Of a stretch of 47,642 nucleotides of DNA, positions 31,751 through 40,485 are shown one piece after another. This DNA is from a virus. The DNA is taken from positions 1 through 47,642 of the IMG/VR virus record IMGVR_UViG_3300018067_000008; one strand, given 5' to 3'. Each line of letters opens with the position of its first letter. Within the stretch, counting starts at the first letter, position 1. The position numbers and the translations under genes are program-made. A model generated the notes under the pieces. The model searched no databases. It saw nothing but the letters and a program-made list of their open reading frames with translations, and was not told where the DNA came from.

Positions 31751-32696
31751 TATCTTCGTATTCGATTCAACAGTGTTGAATGACCTCCAGGCATGTGCGC
31801 GTAAGCTGGAGTTTGGGCATGTCAAGAACTGGCGCCCGTTGAGTGGTAAGGCGACTCCTCTAGACCGGGGCAGTATGCTCCACGATATGCTCGCACTCTA
31901 TCGGACGTTGCTGAAGCTTTCGTGGAGAGAAGGTAATCCAGAGTGCCTTACTAAGTCTGAGGCTGCATTCCTCGCAGAGCAGGAGATTGCACCTAAGACT
32001 TATAACTGGAATGAGATTGTCGAGCTGAGCATCATGCTCGGTCGGCTCTACATGGCAACGCAGTCTGAGAATCTGACAATGGAGGAGGGAGAAGAGATTA
32101 TTCGGAACTTCGCTGAATATGTCGACTTCTATCAAAACGATGGATGGCAACCAATCGAAGTGGAAGCTGCCTTTAGTCGTATCCTCTACGAATCACCTGA
32201 ACTTATCCTTGTGGTCGAAGGTCGTATTGACCTTATCACGGATAGTCGCTCCGGTCGAACCGTCGTGGATTCCAAGACCGCGTCCCGACGCCAAGAACCA
32301 GTACTCTTGTCTAACCAGTTTATCTGTTACGCTTGGGCGACGGACGTTCCAAGTGTCACTGTGGATAAGATTGGATTCCAAAAGACGTTAAAGGCAAAGG
32401 ACAGGTTTCAGCGCCATATCCTTTCCTATCCGAAGGAATTAAAGGAAGAGTGGAGAGAATGGGCGATCTACTGGGGCAAGATGGCCGCGTTCTACGTTCG
32501 GGAGGGGATCTTTCCGCCCAACTTCACGAGCTGCGACAAGTATGGTGGCTGCATTTACTTACCAATATGCTCCACGACACCGGGTGCGCGCGAGTGGAAG
32601 GCGTCGACTCTATTCCGGGTCGGGGAACAATGGAGTCCTCAGAACAAGGAGTTGAAGACATCAACGGCGTCAGTGACGGGAAAAGAGGCTGAGTAA
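31737..32696 (+). CDS. PD-(D/E)XK nuclease (Cas4/RecB-like) with Cys cluster
   Basis: 319 aa. Glu-Gly-Arg-Ile-Asp-Leu-Ile and Val-Val-Asp-Ser-Lys-Thr-Ala (about 158-180) give the catalytic D...SK core of RecB-type nucleases. An N-terminal Cys (residue 18, ACARKLEF) and a C-terminal cluster (CDKYGGCIYLPIC) form the four-Cys iron-sulfur site known in Cas4 and AddB. Expected activity: 5'-3' or ssDNA exonuclease used in recombination and replication. It precedes the RecA/Sak4-like ATPase, as often in phages. Confidence 0.85.
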   Translation: MADPDIFVFDSTVLNDLQACARKLEFGHVKNWRPLSGKATPLDRGSMLHDMLALYRTLLKLSWREGNPECLTKSEAAFLAEQEIAPKTYNWNEIVELSIMLGRLYMATQSENLTMEEGEEIIRNFAEYVDFYQNDGWQPIEVEAAFSRILYESPELILVVEGRIDLITDSRSGRTVVDSKTASRRQEPVLLSNQFICYAWATDVPSVTVDKIGFQKTLKAKDRFQRHILSYPKELKEEWREWAIYWGKMAAFYVREGIFPPNFTSCDKYGGCIYLPICSTTPGAREWKASTLFRVGEQWSPQNKELKTSTASVTGKEAE

Positions 32697-32980
32697 TGGC
32701 AAAGGCATCTCATCGAGGGTCGCATAAGTATTTGCGACTAAACGTCCGTGGTAGGCATTCAGTCAACAAGCACATCTTTCGGTGCGCAAAGCCTGGGTGC
32801 AGTCATTATCTGACCGAGCAGTTCATTGTCGGTGCGGTTGCCGAGTGCTGGCGTTGTGAACGAGACTTCGTTATCGATCGCAAAACGGCACTGAAGAAAC
32901 CGCATTGTCGGGAATGCACGCGAGGCACGAAGGAAGTAGTTCCAGGAACAAACATCGTCATTCCGGAGTCACCGATCTAA
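32696..32980 (+). CDS. Zinc-finger early protein
   Basis: 94 aa, basic, with Cys-Ala-Lys-Pro-Gly-Cys, Cys-Trp-Arg-Cys and Cys-Arg-Glu-Cys, three pairs that fit two zinc sites. It shares the junction base with the nuclease gene (stop/start) and precedes a small acidic gene. Possibly a nucleic-acid-binding partner of the replication genes. Confidence 0.7.
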   Translation: MAKASHRGSHKYLRLNVRGRHSVNKHIFRCAKPGCSHYLTEQFIVGAVAECWRCERDFVIDRKTALKKPHCRECTRGTKEVVPGTNIVIPESPI

Positions 32981-33231
32981 TGGAACCTGAGCAGGAAGAA
33001 TTCATGACCGGATTGAAGGAAGCAATTGAGAAGCTTCTCGGTCCTAATGGCGGTGGAGTATTAGTAGCTACTGAGGCAACTAATGAAATCTACGCTATTG
33101 TCTTCTCCATTGAGAAGCTTCCGGATATCTTTGTTCTCGCATCCTCAATCAATATGCTTTCGGAGATTCTCTGTCGCACGTTAGCGAGTGAGAGCATCCG
33201 GAATATTCCAACTCCATCTCAGAAAATGTAG
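32980..33231 (+). CDS. Small acidic early protein
   Basis: 83 aa from ATG 32980, overlapping the upstream stop by one base. The N-terminus is acidic and helical (EPEQEEFMTGLKEAIEKLLG), the middle a beta strand pair, and the end Pro/Ser. It precedes the ATPase gene directly. Function unknown. Confidence 0.65.
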   Translation: MEPEQEEFMTGLKEAIEKLLGPNGGGVLVATEATNEIYAIVFSIEKLPDIFVLASSINMLSEILCRTLASESIRNIPTPSQKM

Positions 33232-33237
33232 GTGAAT

Positions 33238-34050
33238 ATGGCTGAAGACATCAACGAATATAAACCGGACGGACAGTCATTGATATGTCTGTTCAAGGGA
33301 GACCCAGGCACGGCGAAGTCTCCCGCTGCTGCATCGTTCCCTGACCCATACATACTCGACTTAGATGGGCGTATTGCATCTGTCGCTTCCTACTGGCGAG
33401 GTAAGGAACGCAACATCAAATACGATACACTCATCAACGACTACCCGAAACTGTGCGACAAGCTCGATGCACTGATTCGATACAATCCATACGGGACAGT
33501 CGTTCTCGATTCCATTACTACACTTGCCAGATCGTTGCACACATTGATTTTTCAAGCTCGTGGAGCAGGTTCGCAAGCTCGTGAGAAGGATGATGACGGC
33601 AAGAAGCGGCTCTATCTGAATGCTGCAAAGCTCCCAGGCAAGTTCGAAGGCATTCCGGTTCTGGAGATTGACGATTACAAGACCGAATCAACTGGGATCA
33701 TTCAAATCCTGGATGCATGTCGAGTCCTCTGGAACGGCGGCAAGGGATGCAACGTCATTGTCATTGCCCATGTCATTGAGGTAGAGACGAAAGACCTGAA
33801 GAATCGGGTTACTCGAACGCGCGCAATAATGACGGGCGGGCGAAAGATCGCGGCAGAGATTCCTGTCTACTTCAACGAGGCATATCACTTCTACAATACG
33901 CCATCCGGCGGTTACGAAATCATCACGAAGGCTGACGGAGAGGATTGGGCGAAGACGTCATTGCCCCTTCCCGAACGTCTTGACTTTACCCACAAGAATC
34001 TCTACGATGAGATTAACACCTATCGCACAAAGGATGTGGTCGTGGCATGA
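33238..34050 (+). CDS. RecA/Sak4-like ATPase
   Basis: 270 aa from ATG 33238 (a GTG at 33232 is also in frame). The Walker A is GDPGTAKSP, with Ala before Lys instead of the usual Gly. Val-Val-Leu-Asp-Ser is the Walker B, and a later Asn-Val-Ile-Val-Ile-Ala-His resembles the RecA-fold strand-4 sensor. It likely pairs or anneals single-stranded DNA with the neighbouring possible ssDNA-binding protein and the nuclease. It might instead act as a DnaB loader-type ATPase. Confidence 0.8.
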   Translation: MAEDINEYKPDGQSLICLFKGDPGTAKSPAAASFPDPYILDLDGRIASVASYWRGKERNIKYDTLINDYPKLCDKLDALIRYNPYGTVVLDSITTLARSLHTLIFQARGAGSQAREKDDDGKKRLYLNAAKLPGKFEGIPVLEIDDYKTESTGIIQILDACRVLWNGGKGCNVIVIAHVIEVETKDLKNRVTRTRAIMTGGRKIAAEIPVYFNEAYHFYNTPSGGYEIITKADGEDWAKTSLPLPERLDFTHKNLYDEINTYRTKDVVVA

Positions 34051-34217
34051 TTATTTCGATACGAATAGTCTCCATGTTTGATTCCGGTGGCGGTCTGGAG
34101 GAGTTCGTTGAGGAATATACAGCGACCGACTGGCCTGAGATGATTAAAATCCTGGTGGCGCACCATGCCGACAGTCCGGTGCTGCCTGAGCTTGTTGAAA
34201 TTAAATATCGAGGATAA
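34047..34217 (+). CDS. Small early protein
   Basis: 56 aa; start shares ATGA with the ATPase stop. A strand (IISIRIVSMF), then an acidic helix (GLEEFVEEYTATDWPEMIKILV). Function unknown. Confidence 0.6.
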   Translation: MIISIRIVSMFDSGGGLEEFVEEYTATDWPEMIKILVAHHADSPVLPELVEIKYRG

Positions 34218-34219
34218 GC

Positions 34220-34486
34220 ATGAAAGTTGAAGATTTGGCAGATAAGAAGCATGAGTTCAAGCTCACGGATGGTCGAGTTGTCACCATCATCCGAAGCAGC
34301 ACGGACTGTGAAGTCTGCACAACTCGCGGAGAACAGATCGAGACGGCGGAATGGGAGGTCCAGAACAACGATGGGCAAAGGGCACATGTCTGCCAAGCCC
34401 ACGCACAGGAGTTCCTGGATGCCGTTCACGACGATCTCGAGAAAGGGGGTATCTTTTCGGAAGTGTTCGGAATGCCAAAGGTTTAG
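34220..34486 (+). CDS. Small Cys/His early protein
   Basis: 88 aa. Cys-Glu-Val-Cys (30-33) and Val-Cys-Gln-Ala-His form a possible zinc site in a beta-rich body. It precedes the ssDNA-binding-like gene. Function unknown. Confidence 0.65.
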   Translation: MKVEDLADKKHEFKLTDGRVVTIIRSSTDCEVCTTRGEQIETAEWEVQNNDGQRAHVCQAHAQEFLDAVHDDLEKGGIFSEVFGMPKV

Positions 34487-34513
34487 TCAACTCAGAGTGC
34501 AGGAGACGATTAG

Positions 34514-34891
34514 ATGAAATTCAAAGCAACGGCAGAGGATCTTGCCAAGGGTCAGGTAGTAACTCCCGGATGGCACGTCGTAGAGTGCTACAAGCTCGAA
34601 GAGACCACCGATGGTGACGGTGCTGGACTGATGAAGGTCCACGCCAAGGTCATCGGGGGCAAGGAGGAGGACAAGGGTGCGGTCCTCCGTGCTCAGTTCT
34701 CGGAGAAGGCGCAGGGAATGGTCAAGAACTTCTACGAGACCGTGACCGGCGCGAAGTTCGAGGCCGACAAGGAAGTGGACATCCGAGAGCAGCACGTTCG
34801 TGGGAAGAAGATGGAGTGGTATGTCGAGCGAGGCAAGTATCGTGGCCGAGACACGAACGAGGTCGTCGACTACCGCCCCGTGCAGGCATAG
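34514..34891 (+). CDS. Possible ssDNA-binding / OB-fold protein
   Basis: 125 aa. A beta-rich opening (GWHVVECYKLEETTDGDGAGLMKVHAKVIGG, split here only by eye) and the pattern of alternating strands resemble phage DUF669-type ssDNA-binding proteins. The C-terminus is beta-rich with EWYVERGKYRGRD. The codon use is more GC-rich than its neighbours, suggesting high expression. It follows the Sak4-like ATPase in the normal recombination set. Assignment is tentative. Confidence 0.5.
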   Translation: MKFKATAEDLAKGQVVTPGWHVVECYKLEETTDGDGAGLMKVHAKVIGGKEEDKGAVLRAQFSEKAQGMVKNFYETVTGAKFEADKEVDIREQHVRGKKMEWYVERGKYRGRDTNEVVDYRPVQA

Positions 34892-34894
34892 TTC

Positions 34895-34990
34895 AACCTT
34901 TGCTGACTGAGTAGGTCTGGGTCTGTCCCGTCCGCTGAAAGGTTAGCAAATAGGGTTTTCCGACTTTTACCTACTTTAATCAAAAGTCGG
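34895..34990 (+). repeat. Two inverted repeats after the ssDNA-binding-like gene
   Basis: AACCTTT (34895-34901) pairs with AAAGGTT (34938-34944), and CCGACTTTT (34960-34968) pairs with AAAAGTCGG (34982-34990). Neither is followed by a clear T-run, so terminator function is uncertain. They fill the 120-base gap before the next gene. Confidence 0.45.
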
Positions 34991-35014
34991 CCTTATCCAG
35001 AAGGAGAGAGTAAG

Positions 35015-35923
35015 ATGGTAGAGAACCCAGTCGACAAGCTCCGGAAGAGGATGACCGATGCGGTCACAGGTGATTCAAATGCAGCTCTATCGCCAGATCC
35101 TGAGGACTCCGGAGAATCTCTTTCTGGAGGGCGCGACAAGGATCGTGACGTTGCGGCAGGACCGAAGACAATCTTCGAGAAGCAGTCGGTTGCTGAGCAG
35201 CTCATCATCGACGCGAAGGTCAAGGACGTCGAGGACACTCGTGAGGAAACGAGCGGCAAGGAACGTCATGACCTCGTGGCAGGGAAGGAGACGAACATCC
35301 CTCCCTCCATCGTGCAGGAACGGCTCGCGTGCGGAAAGAATCCTGACACCGCAGAGCCGTGGACCAAGGAGGATCGGGAACGCTACGACCGAGAGAACGA
35401 GCGAGCAGTCGAGGAGCACGCTCGTGCAGTGAAGGAGTCGGAAGATAGGATGAGGAAGGATCAGGCTGAGAAACCGATTCAGCCGGTCACTCACATCCCC
35501 ATCTCCCAGCTCACCGAGGGACAGAAGAAGGCAATGCAGGAATCGCAGGATAGGGGAGATTCCCCCGTCGTGCAGGCAAGGGAACGCGACCAGAATGCTC
35601 CAACGGAGATTGGTCGACGAAAGGCAGAGGCAAAGCAGATGAACGAGAATCAGCGCAAGGACAGTGGAGTGGACGAGGACATCGAACGGAAGGAACTCGA
35701 CCGCTCGGACGACGAGGACAACGACCGGGAGAAAGACCCGGACGAGATCCAGGCGGAACTGGACGAGAAGCGTCGTCCCCATCCGGACAACGATCTGCCC
35801 GGACGCGGTGGTCGACTGGACCGACCGGATCAGGAACTGCCTGGTCCATCGAAGCCGGGTAATCCCGTGAAGCCGGGTCAGCTCCCGACCAAGCCAGAGC
35901 AGAAGCCAACTCCAAAGCGCTAG
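35015..35923 (+). CDS. Charged, largely disordered protein
   Basis: 302 aa made mostly of Glu, Asp, Lys, Arg, Gln and Pro. The middle is long charged helices (TKEDRERYDRENERAVEEHA) and the end a Pro/Gly/Lys tail with GPSKPGNPVKPGQLP. A ribosome-binding site AAGGAGAG precedes it. It is flanked by hairpins on both sides, so it may form its own transcript. No family; possibly a DNA-mimic, scaffold or phase-separating factor, which is inference. Confidence 0.65.
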   Translation: MVENPVDKLRKRMTDAVTGDSNAALSPDPEDSGESLSGGRDKDRDVAAGPKTIFEKQSVAEQLIIDAKVKDVEDTREETSGKERHDLVAGKETNIPPSIVQERLACGKNPDTAEPWTKEDRERYDRENERAVEEHARAVKESEDRMRKDQAEKPIQPVTHIPISQLTEGQKKAMQESQDRGDSPVVQARERDQNAPTEIGRRKAEAKQMNENQRKDSGVDEDIERKELDRSDDEDNDREKDPDEIQAELDEKRRPHPDNDLPGRGGRLDRPDQELPGPSKPGNPVKPGQLPTKPEQKPTPKR

Positions 35924-35938
35924 GATCGTATAGGTGAT

Positions 35939-35963
35939 GGGGAGGGACCTTTAACTCCTCCCC
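35939..35963 (+). terminator. Terminator-like hairpin
   Basis: Perfect 7-bp stem GGGGAGG/CCTCCCC with an 11-base loop, followed by TGTTTG. It probably reduces read-through after the disordered protein gene. Confidence 0.6.
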
Positions 35964-35982
35964 TGTTTGCAGAGGAGAATCC

Positions 35983-36156
35983 ATGACTGAAAAAACAGGC
36001 GGATCGACGGGTCATCAGGGACAGACGGACGCGAACAAGGGAGACAGCTCGTCGAAGGGCGCTCCCACGTCCGACAAGCCCACGGCAGGTGACGGGTCGA
36101 AGTCGTCCGGTTCGGACGGTCAGACGTCGGGTCACCAAGAGGGTGGCAATCGGTAA
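35983..36156 (+). CDS. Small Gly/Ser/Asp-rich disordered protein
   Basis: 57 aa from ATG 35983 with AGAGGAG upstream. Only Gly, Ser, Thr, Asp, Lys, Gln and His in repetitive order; no hydrophobic core. It starts 20 bases after the hairpin. The 164-base gap after it holds TTGACT and TAGAGT as a weak promoter candidate and no gene. Confidence 0.55.
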   Translation: MTEKTGGSTGHQGQTDANKGDSSSKGAPTSDKPTAGDGSKSSGSDGQTSGHQEGGNR

Positions 36157-36320
36157 GTAGGTTACTGGTCCGGACGTTGGTGCGCGCGTTGCTCTACGTG
36201 GCAAAATCTACAGTAAGGGCGCGCAAGATCGCCAGCCTTGACTGCTACGTGTAAAGTCGTAGAGTTTCAAGGATAACGGCTTCCACGTCGGGCCAGTAAT
36301 TTTTCATTTTGGAGGCATCT

Positions 36321-37580
36321 GTGCAGGAAGTGCTAATCAGTGACATCGTTTGTGATCTACAGCCAACCCCAGAAGTCAATTCCAAGATCGATGAACTTCT
36401 TGAGTCGATTAAAGAGCAGGGATTGTTCCACCCTATAACTGTTCATGAATTGAACACTTCCCCAATCACTTTTGAGGTCATTGCAGGGAAGAAAAGATTT
36501 CTCGCAATCCAGAAGCTCGGAGTTCACATCATTCCCTGTGAGGTTAAGAAGGGTTTAGATGGCTATCAGAAAGAGGAGATTTCACTCCACGAGAATCTGA
36601 AGCGTGGTCAGTTGCCGTGGCATGAGGAAGTCGAACTCGTTCAGAAGCTGCATGATTTACGTCAGAGACAGCATGGACTCGGAATTGCTAATCGTCCCGT
36701 CAACAGCGATAAGAAGGGCTGGGGGATGAGAGACACGGCTAATGAGCTGGGCAAGGCTCTCGGCTCCGTGTCAATGGACATCCAACTCGCCAGAATGGTT
36801 CGTCAGAATCCCGCACTGAAGAACATCAGGGATAAAGCGACGGCCATGAAAGTTATCAAGCAAACGACCAAACGGTTATTCGCTGAGGAAGAAGCAACCG
36901 TCTCTGGAATGCAGGATTGTGCGGACGAAGTTTTCTTCGGTGAGGCTGCAAGTATCCTGAATCAACTACCGGAAACCATCTTCGACTTCTGTATCACCGA
37001 TCCTCCCTGGTTGAAATTCGCAAAAGCAGACGACCCGACGTTGACTCGTGACGCATTCACATTGCCGGTATTCAAGGCTCTATACCGGACAATGAAATAC
37101 GAGTCGATGATGTATATGTTCGTCGGAGCTGAGGATTTCGAGTTCTATAAACATGAACTCCCGAAGATTGGATGGAAGGTTCAGAGTCATCCGTGCGTCT
37201 GGGCGAAGGAAGGTTCGTTAAGTCGAACTGGAGTTAGATCATGGGAACACGGAAGGGATCTGGAACTAATCCTAGTAGCCGCCAAAGGTTCACCGGTAAT
37301 CGCGTCGAGCACTCAGGTCTCGTCATTGTTCAGCCATGCGGTTGTGCCATCGAAGTCTCTAGTTCACCCGAACGAAAAGCCTACGGGATTGATAGAGTCA
37401 ATGCTGAGGCTCTGCTCATACGTCGGTTCGCTGGGAGTAGATCCTTTCGCTGGTTCAGGAGTGATGGCAAGCGCTTGTAGAAAGACGAAACGTCATTACG
37501 TCCTCATCGAGCGGGAGAATGATAGATACAAGAAGATTCTCGATCGTCTTGGGAAGAAGGAGAAGAAGGAAAAGACATGA
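36321..37580 (+). CDS. ParB-domain / DNA methyltransferase fusion
   Basis: 419 aa from GTG 36321 with GGAGG five bases upstream; the TTG at 36309 overlaps that site. Residues 1-100 are a ParB/sulfiredoxin-type domain (ENLKRGQLPWHEE as box II-like motif, VIAGKKR earlier). Residues ~195-415 are an N4/N6-methyltransferase of beta order: the DPPW catalytic motif at 227-230 comes before the SAM-binding Val-Asp-Pro-Phe-Ala-Gly-Ser-Gly. It modifies adenine or cytosine, probably protecting phage DNA or marking replication; such fusions occur in many phages. A half-dyad TGTTCA-N5-TGAACA lies inside the coding region near 36450. Confidence 0.85.
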   Translation: MQEVLISDIVCDLQPTPEVNSKIDELLESIKEQGLFHPITVHELNTSPITFEVIAGKKRFLAIQKLGVHIIPCEVKKGLDGYQKEEISLHENLKRGQLPWHEEVELVQKLHDLRQRQHGLGIANRPVNSDKKGWGMRDTANELGKALGSVSMDIQLARMVRQNPALKNIRDKATAMKVIKQTTKRLFAEEEATVSGMQDCADEVFFGEAASILNQLPETIFDFCITDPPWLKFAKADDPTLTRDAFTLPVFKALYRTMKYESMMYMFVGAEDFEFYKHELPKIGWKVQSHPCVWAKEGSLSRTGVRSWEHGRDLELILVAAKGSPVIASSTQVSSLFSHAVVPSKSLVHPNEKPTGLIESMLRLCSYVGSLGVDPFAGSGVMASACRKTKRHYVLIERENDRYKKILDRLGKKEKKEKT

Positions 37581-37930
37581 AGTCTGCAATCACTTGGCAA
37601 GAGACGCGAGACTGGTGCCTCAAGAATCCAGGCAAGAAAGCTCTCATTCTATCTGATGAGGGCGGGTTCGAGTTAATCTTTCATCCACGGAGGGAGCTTC
37701 CTGGGTCTGACAAGTTTGACATTCAACGAGTTGAACTGGATTCAGAAGATGTTCCTGACCTGGAAGTGATGCTCAGAGAAATCATGGATTCCGATGTGGA
37801 GTTCAAAGATTACGAAGGTAAGTTCATCAATGAAACAGCCGAGCGACTCGCAAAATACGGAGCCAATACTCGTATGAGCGAAAAGCAAATGAACTGGCTG
37901 AAAGCGATTCATAAGAAATCACAGCAATGA
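37577..37930 (+). CDS. Protein between methyltransferase and polymerase
   Basis: 117 aa, mixed alpha/beta, beginning Met-Lys-Ser-Ala-Ile-Thr-Trp; the C-terminus has Met-Ser-Glu-Lys-Gln-Met-Asn-Trp-Leu-Lys-Ala-Ile, a short helix often seen in small replication-associated phage proteins. It overlaps both neighbours by four bases. Function unknown. Confidence 0.65.
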   Translation: MKSAITWQETRDWCLKNPGKKALILSDEGGFELIFHPRRELPGSDKFDIQRVELDSEDVPDLEVMLREIMDSDVEFKDYEGKFINETAERLAKYGANTRMSEKQMNWLKAIHKKSQQ

Positions 37931-40485
37931 TTGAACGTCGCTACGTTCGGGGTGAAGGACCTCTCAGCGCCAAGCTGATGATTGTTGGCGAAGCTCCAGG
38001 CTATGATGAGGATAAAGAGGGACGACCTTTCGTTGGACCGTCTGGTCGACTACTGAATAAATTCCTCGCAGAAGCTGGAATCAATCGTAGCCAGTGCTAT
38101 GTTACGAATGTAGTCAAGGTCCGTCCGCCTGATAACAAGTTCGATAGACTCAGGGAGTTCGGTCTCAGTCCAGTTGATTATCTCCCAGAGCTGTGGCAGG
38201 AGATTCAGGCTGTTGCTCCCAATTGCATCCTGGCACTAGGAGCCATACCCCTCAAGTTCTTAACTGGACGGTCAGGCAAAGGAAACTCCATCACGGAGAA
38301 TCGCGGTTCCATTCTCCAGCTCACCGGTCAAGCGAAGCATCTGTGCAAGGTTGTAGCGACGTATCATCCCGCATCTCTATTGCATTTGAGAGGATCGGAA
38401 GTCGCTGACCCGCTCCAACGTCTGTTCATGCAAGCAGACTTCAGGCGAGCGGTGGAAGAGTCGGCAAGTCTCGACTTCAACTATCTTGCTCGATCGCTTA
38501 TCGTAGCTCGGAACTCTCACGACACCTGGCGATTCTTAGAGCGGAATAGAAAACGGAAGATGATGGCACTGGACATAGAGGTTCAGTACTCCATTCCAAC
38601 CGTGCTCGGAATTGCATTCTCTAAAGAGGAAGCATTAGCAGTTCCTCTCCTGGATTTCCCATCTCAATTCAACGATGGCGAATGTCTTTGCTCATCCCCT
38701 AGAGATGTAGCTCAGTCAGTCCATGCCATCTATTCCCATGTAGAAAAGTCAGGGATAGATATCATCGGTCAGAACTTCAAGTTCGATCATGATAAAGCTG
38801 AGCCTCGTGGCTTACGTGTCCGCGGTCACATAATCGACATCATGTTGATTCATGCAACGCTCTATCCAGAGTTCCCGAAGTCATTGGAGTTCATGGCTTC
38901 AATCCATACAAGGGAACCGTTCTGGAAGAACAATGACATGTATCACTCATCCCTTACCAATCTCTGTAAGGGGTGCGGGCGGGATGCGGCAGTATCGTTC
39001 GAGTTAGCTGAGATTCTCCTACCTCAATTACAGGAGTTCGGACTTCACGACTTCTACTTCGGATTTCCAAAAGATAGTTGGAGGTATCCATTCGGAGTTG
39101 AGAAGCTGCATGATCTCTATCGAAGGATGGACCATGTAGGATTCAAGTTCAGTAAGGAAAAGAATAAAGAACTGAAGCACAAGTATAGCAGCTTGACGGC
39201 ACAGAGTCAGCTCGAACTAAACATGCTCATCGGAGCATCGGTTGACCCTATTGACATCAAGCCTCTAGCTGTGAATGTGAACTCAAATCCACAGATTGCA
39301 CGACTGCTCTACGACCACCTGAAACTACCATCCAGAGGTAAGGGCGGAAAGGGAACAGGAGAGGACGTCCTTGTTGCGTTAATGAATAGTCCTACTGTCA
39401 AGAATGAAGAGCATAGACGAATCATGTCCCTCATTCTTGAGATTCGTCGACTCAGACGAGTTACATCAGGCTACCTTAATGCAGATACTGACTTCGATGG
39501 CAGGATGCGGACGAACTATAAAATCGTCGGCACTGAGACTGGTCGAACGTCAACCTCAACTCAGAAGCCTCCGGTCCGTCCATACGACATTGGATTGGCT
39601 TATCAAACTCTCACTAAGCATGGAGAGATTGGACCAGACATTCGAAAGCAGTTCGTAGTTGACGATGGATACGTCTTTCTTCAAGCCGATGCAAGGCAGG
39701 CGGAAGCTCGCGTCGTATTTTTGTTAGCAAGAAACATAGATGGCCTCAAGCGCATGGATGACCCGGACTATGATGTCCATGCTGAGACTGCTTCGTGGTT
39801 CAATCCTGAATATACGATTGAGCAGCTGAAGAAAGACAAGTTAAGAAGATTCACCGGCAAGAAGATTCGACACGCTGGACACTACGACATGCAGAAACGT
39901 CGATGCATGTTAGAGTTTAACAACGATGCCAAGAAGTTCGGTCTGGATGTCCAGATTACCGAGTGGAAAGCAGACCAGCTTATCACTCTGTTTCACGCGA
40001 ACGATCCATCAATTAAACAGGTCTTTCACCAGGAGGTTAGGGACTATGTCGATGAGTTCAAATCCCTGATTTCACCGTTTGGTCGACGAAGGGAGTTCTT
40101 CGGTAGTGCTGATGAGCATGGATTCTATAAAGAGTGCTACTCTCAGCTTCCACAAGCAACTGTCGCTGACAATACAAAGAGGGCTATGCTTGGGATACAG
40201 GAAGAAGTTCAAGACATTCGTTACGTCTTAGAATGGCATGACGGATTTCTTGCGCTTGTTCCCGTAAATGAGGTTGTCGAGTATGGGCGGCTCTTTACTC
40301 GATGGATGGAAGAACCAATTGACTTCAGTGAATGCTCACTCCCGAGAGGTAAACTGGTGATTCCGTGCGAACTAGAGCTTTCCGAGACCACGTTTTACGA
40401 TTTGAAGACGTTCAAAATCGATGAATTGGATCGATACAATCCTGCATCAGACAGATCATGTGGAGACTCCAAAGTCCTTCGTTAA
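37927..40485 (+). CDS. Uracil-DNA glycosylase-family A DNA polymerase fusion
   Basis: 852 aa. The N-terminus carries the family 4/5 uracil-DNA glycosylase signature (Gly-Glu-Ala-Pro-Gly-Tyr-Asp-Glu-Asp then Pro-Phe-Val-Gly-Pro-Ser-Gly) at about residues 20-42. A 3'-5' exonuclease follows (Asp216, Glu218 in ALDIEV). The polymerase part has motif A DARQAEAR (Asp588), a motif B-like Arg...Lys-Lys-Ile-Arg-His-Ala-Gly-His-Tyr, and motif C Glu-Trp-His-Asp-Gly (His771-Asp772), where other family A enzymes have His-Asp-Glu. Replicative polymerase; N-terminal UDG-like domains are known from SPO1-type polymerases. The motif A Ala in place of Tyr/Ser is unusual but seen in diverged phage enzymes. Confidence 0.9.
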   Translation: MIERRYVRGEGPLSAKLMIVGEAPGYDEDKEGRPFVGPSGRLLNKFLAEAGINRSQCYVTNVVKVRPPDNKFDRLREFGLSPVDYLPELWQEIQAVAPNCILALGAIPLKFLTGRSGKGNSITENRGSILQLTGQAKHLCKVVATYHPASLLHLRGSEVADPLQRLFMQADFRRAVEESASLDFNYLARSLIVARNSHDTWRFLERNRKRKMMALDIEVQYSIPTVLGIAFSKEEALAVPLLDFPSQFNDGECLCSSPRDVAQSVHAIYSHVEKSGIDIIGQNFKFDHDKAEPRGLRVRGHIIDIMLIHATLYPEFPKSLEFMASIHTREPFWKNNDMYHSSLTNLCKGCGRDAAVSFELAEILLPQLQEFGLHDFYFGFPKDSWRYPFGVEKLHDLYRRMDHVGFKFSKEKNKELKHKYSSLTAQSQLELNMLIGASVDPIDIKPLAVNVNSNPQIARLLYDHLKLPSRGKGGKGTGEDVLVALMNSPTVKNEEHRRIMSLILEIRRLRRVTSGYLNADTDFDGRMRTNYKIVGTETGRTSTSTQKPPVRPYDIGLAYQTLTKHGEIGPDIRKQFVVDDGYVFLQADARQAEARVVFLLARNIDGLKRMDDPDYDVHAETASWFNPEYTIEQLKKDKLRRFTGKKIRHAGHYDMQKRRCMLEFNNDAKKFGLDVQITEWKADQLITLFHANDPSIKQVFHQEVRDYVDEFKSLISPFGRRREFFGSADEHGFYKECYSQLPQATVADNTKRAMLGIQEEVQDIRYVLEWHDGFLALVPVNEVVEYGRLFTRWMEEPIDFSECSLPRGKLVIPCELELSETTFYDLKTFKIDELDRYNPASDRSCGDSKVLR

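Noticed and set aside
36157-36320. tRNA gene or structured RNA in the gap before the ParB fusion gene
   Set aside because: No cloverleaf or CCA end could be formed by eye; only a weak promoter-like TTGACT/TAGAGT is visible.
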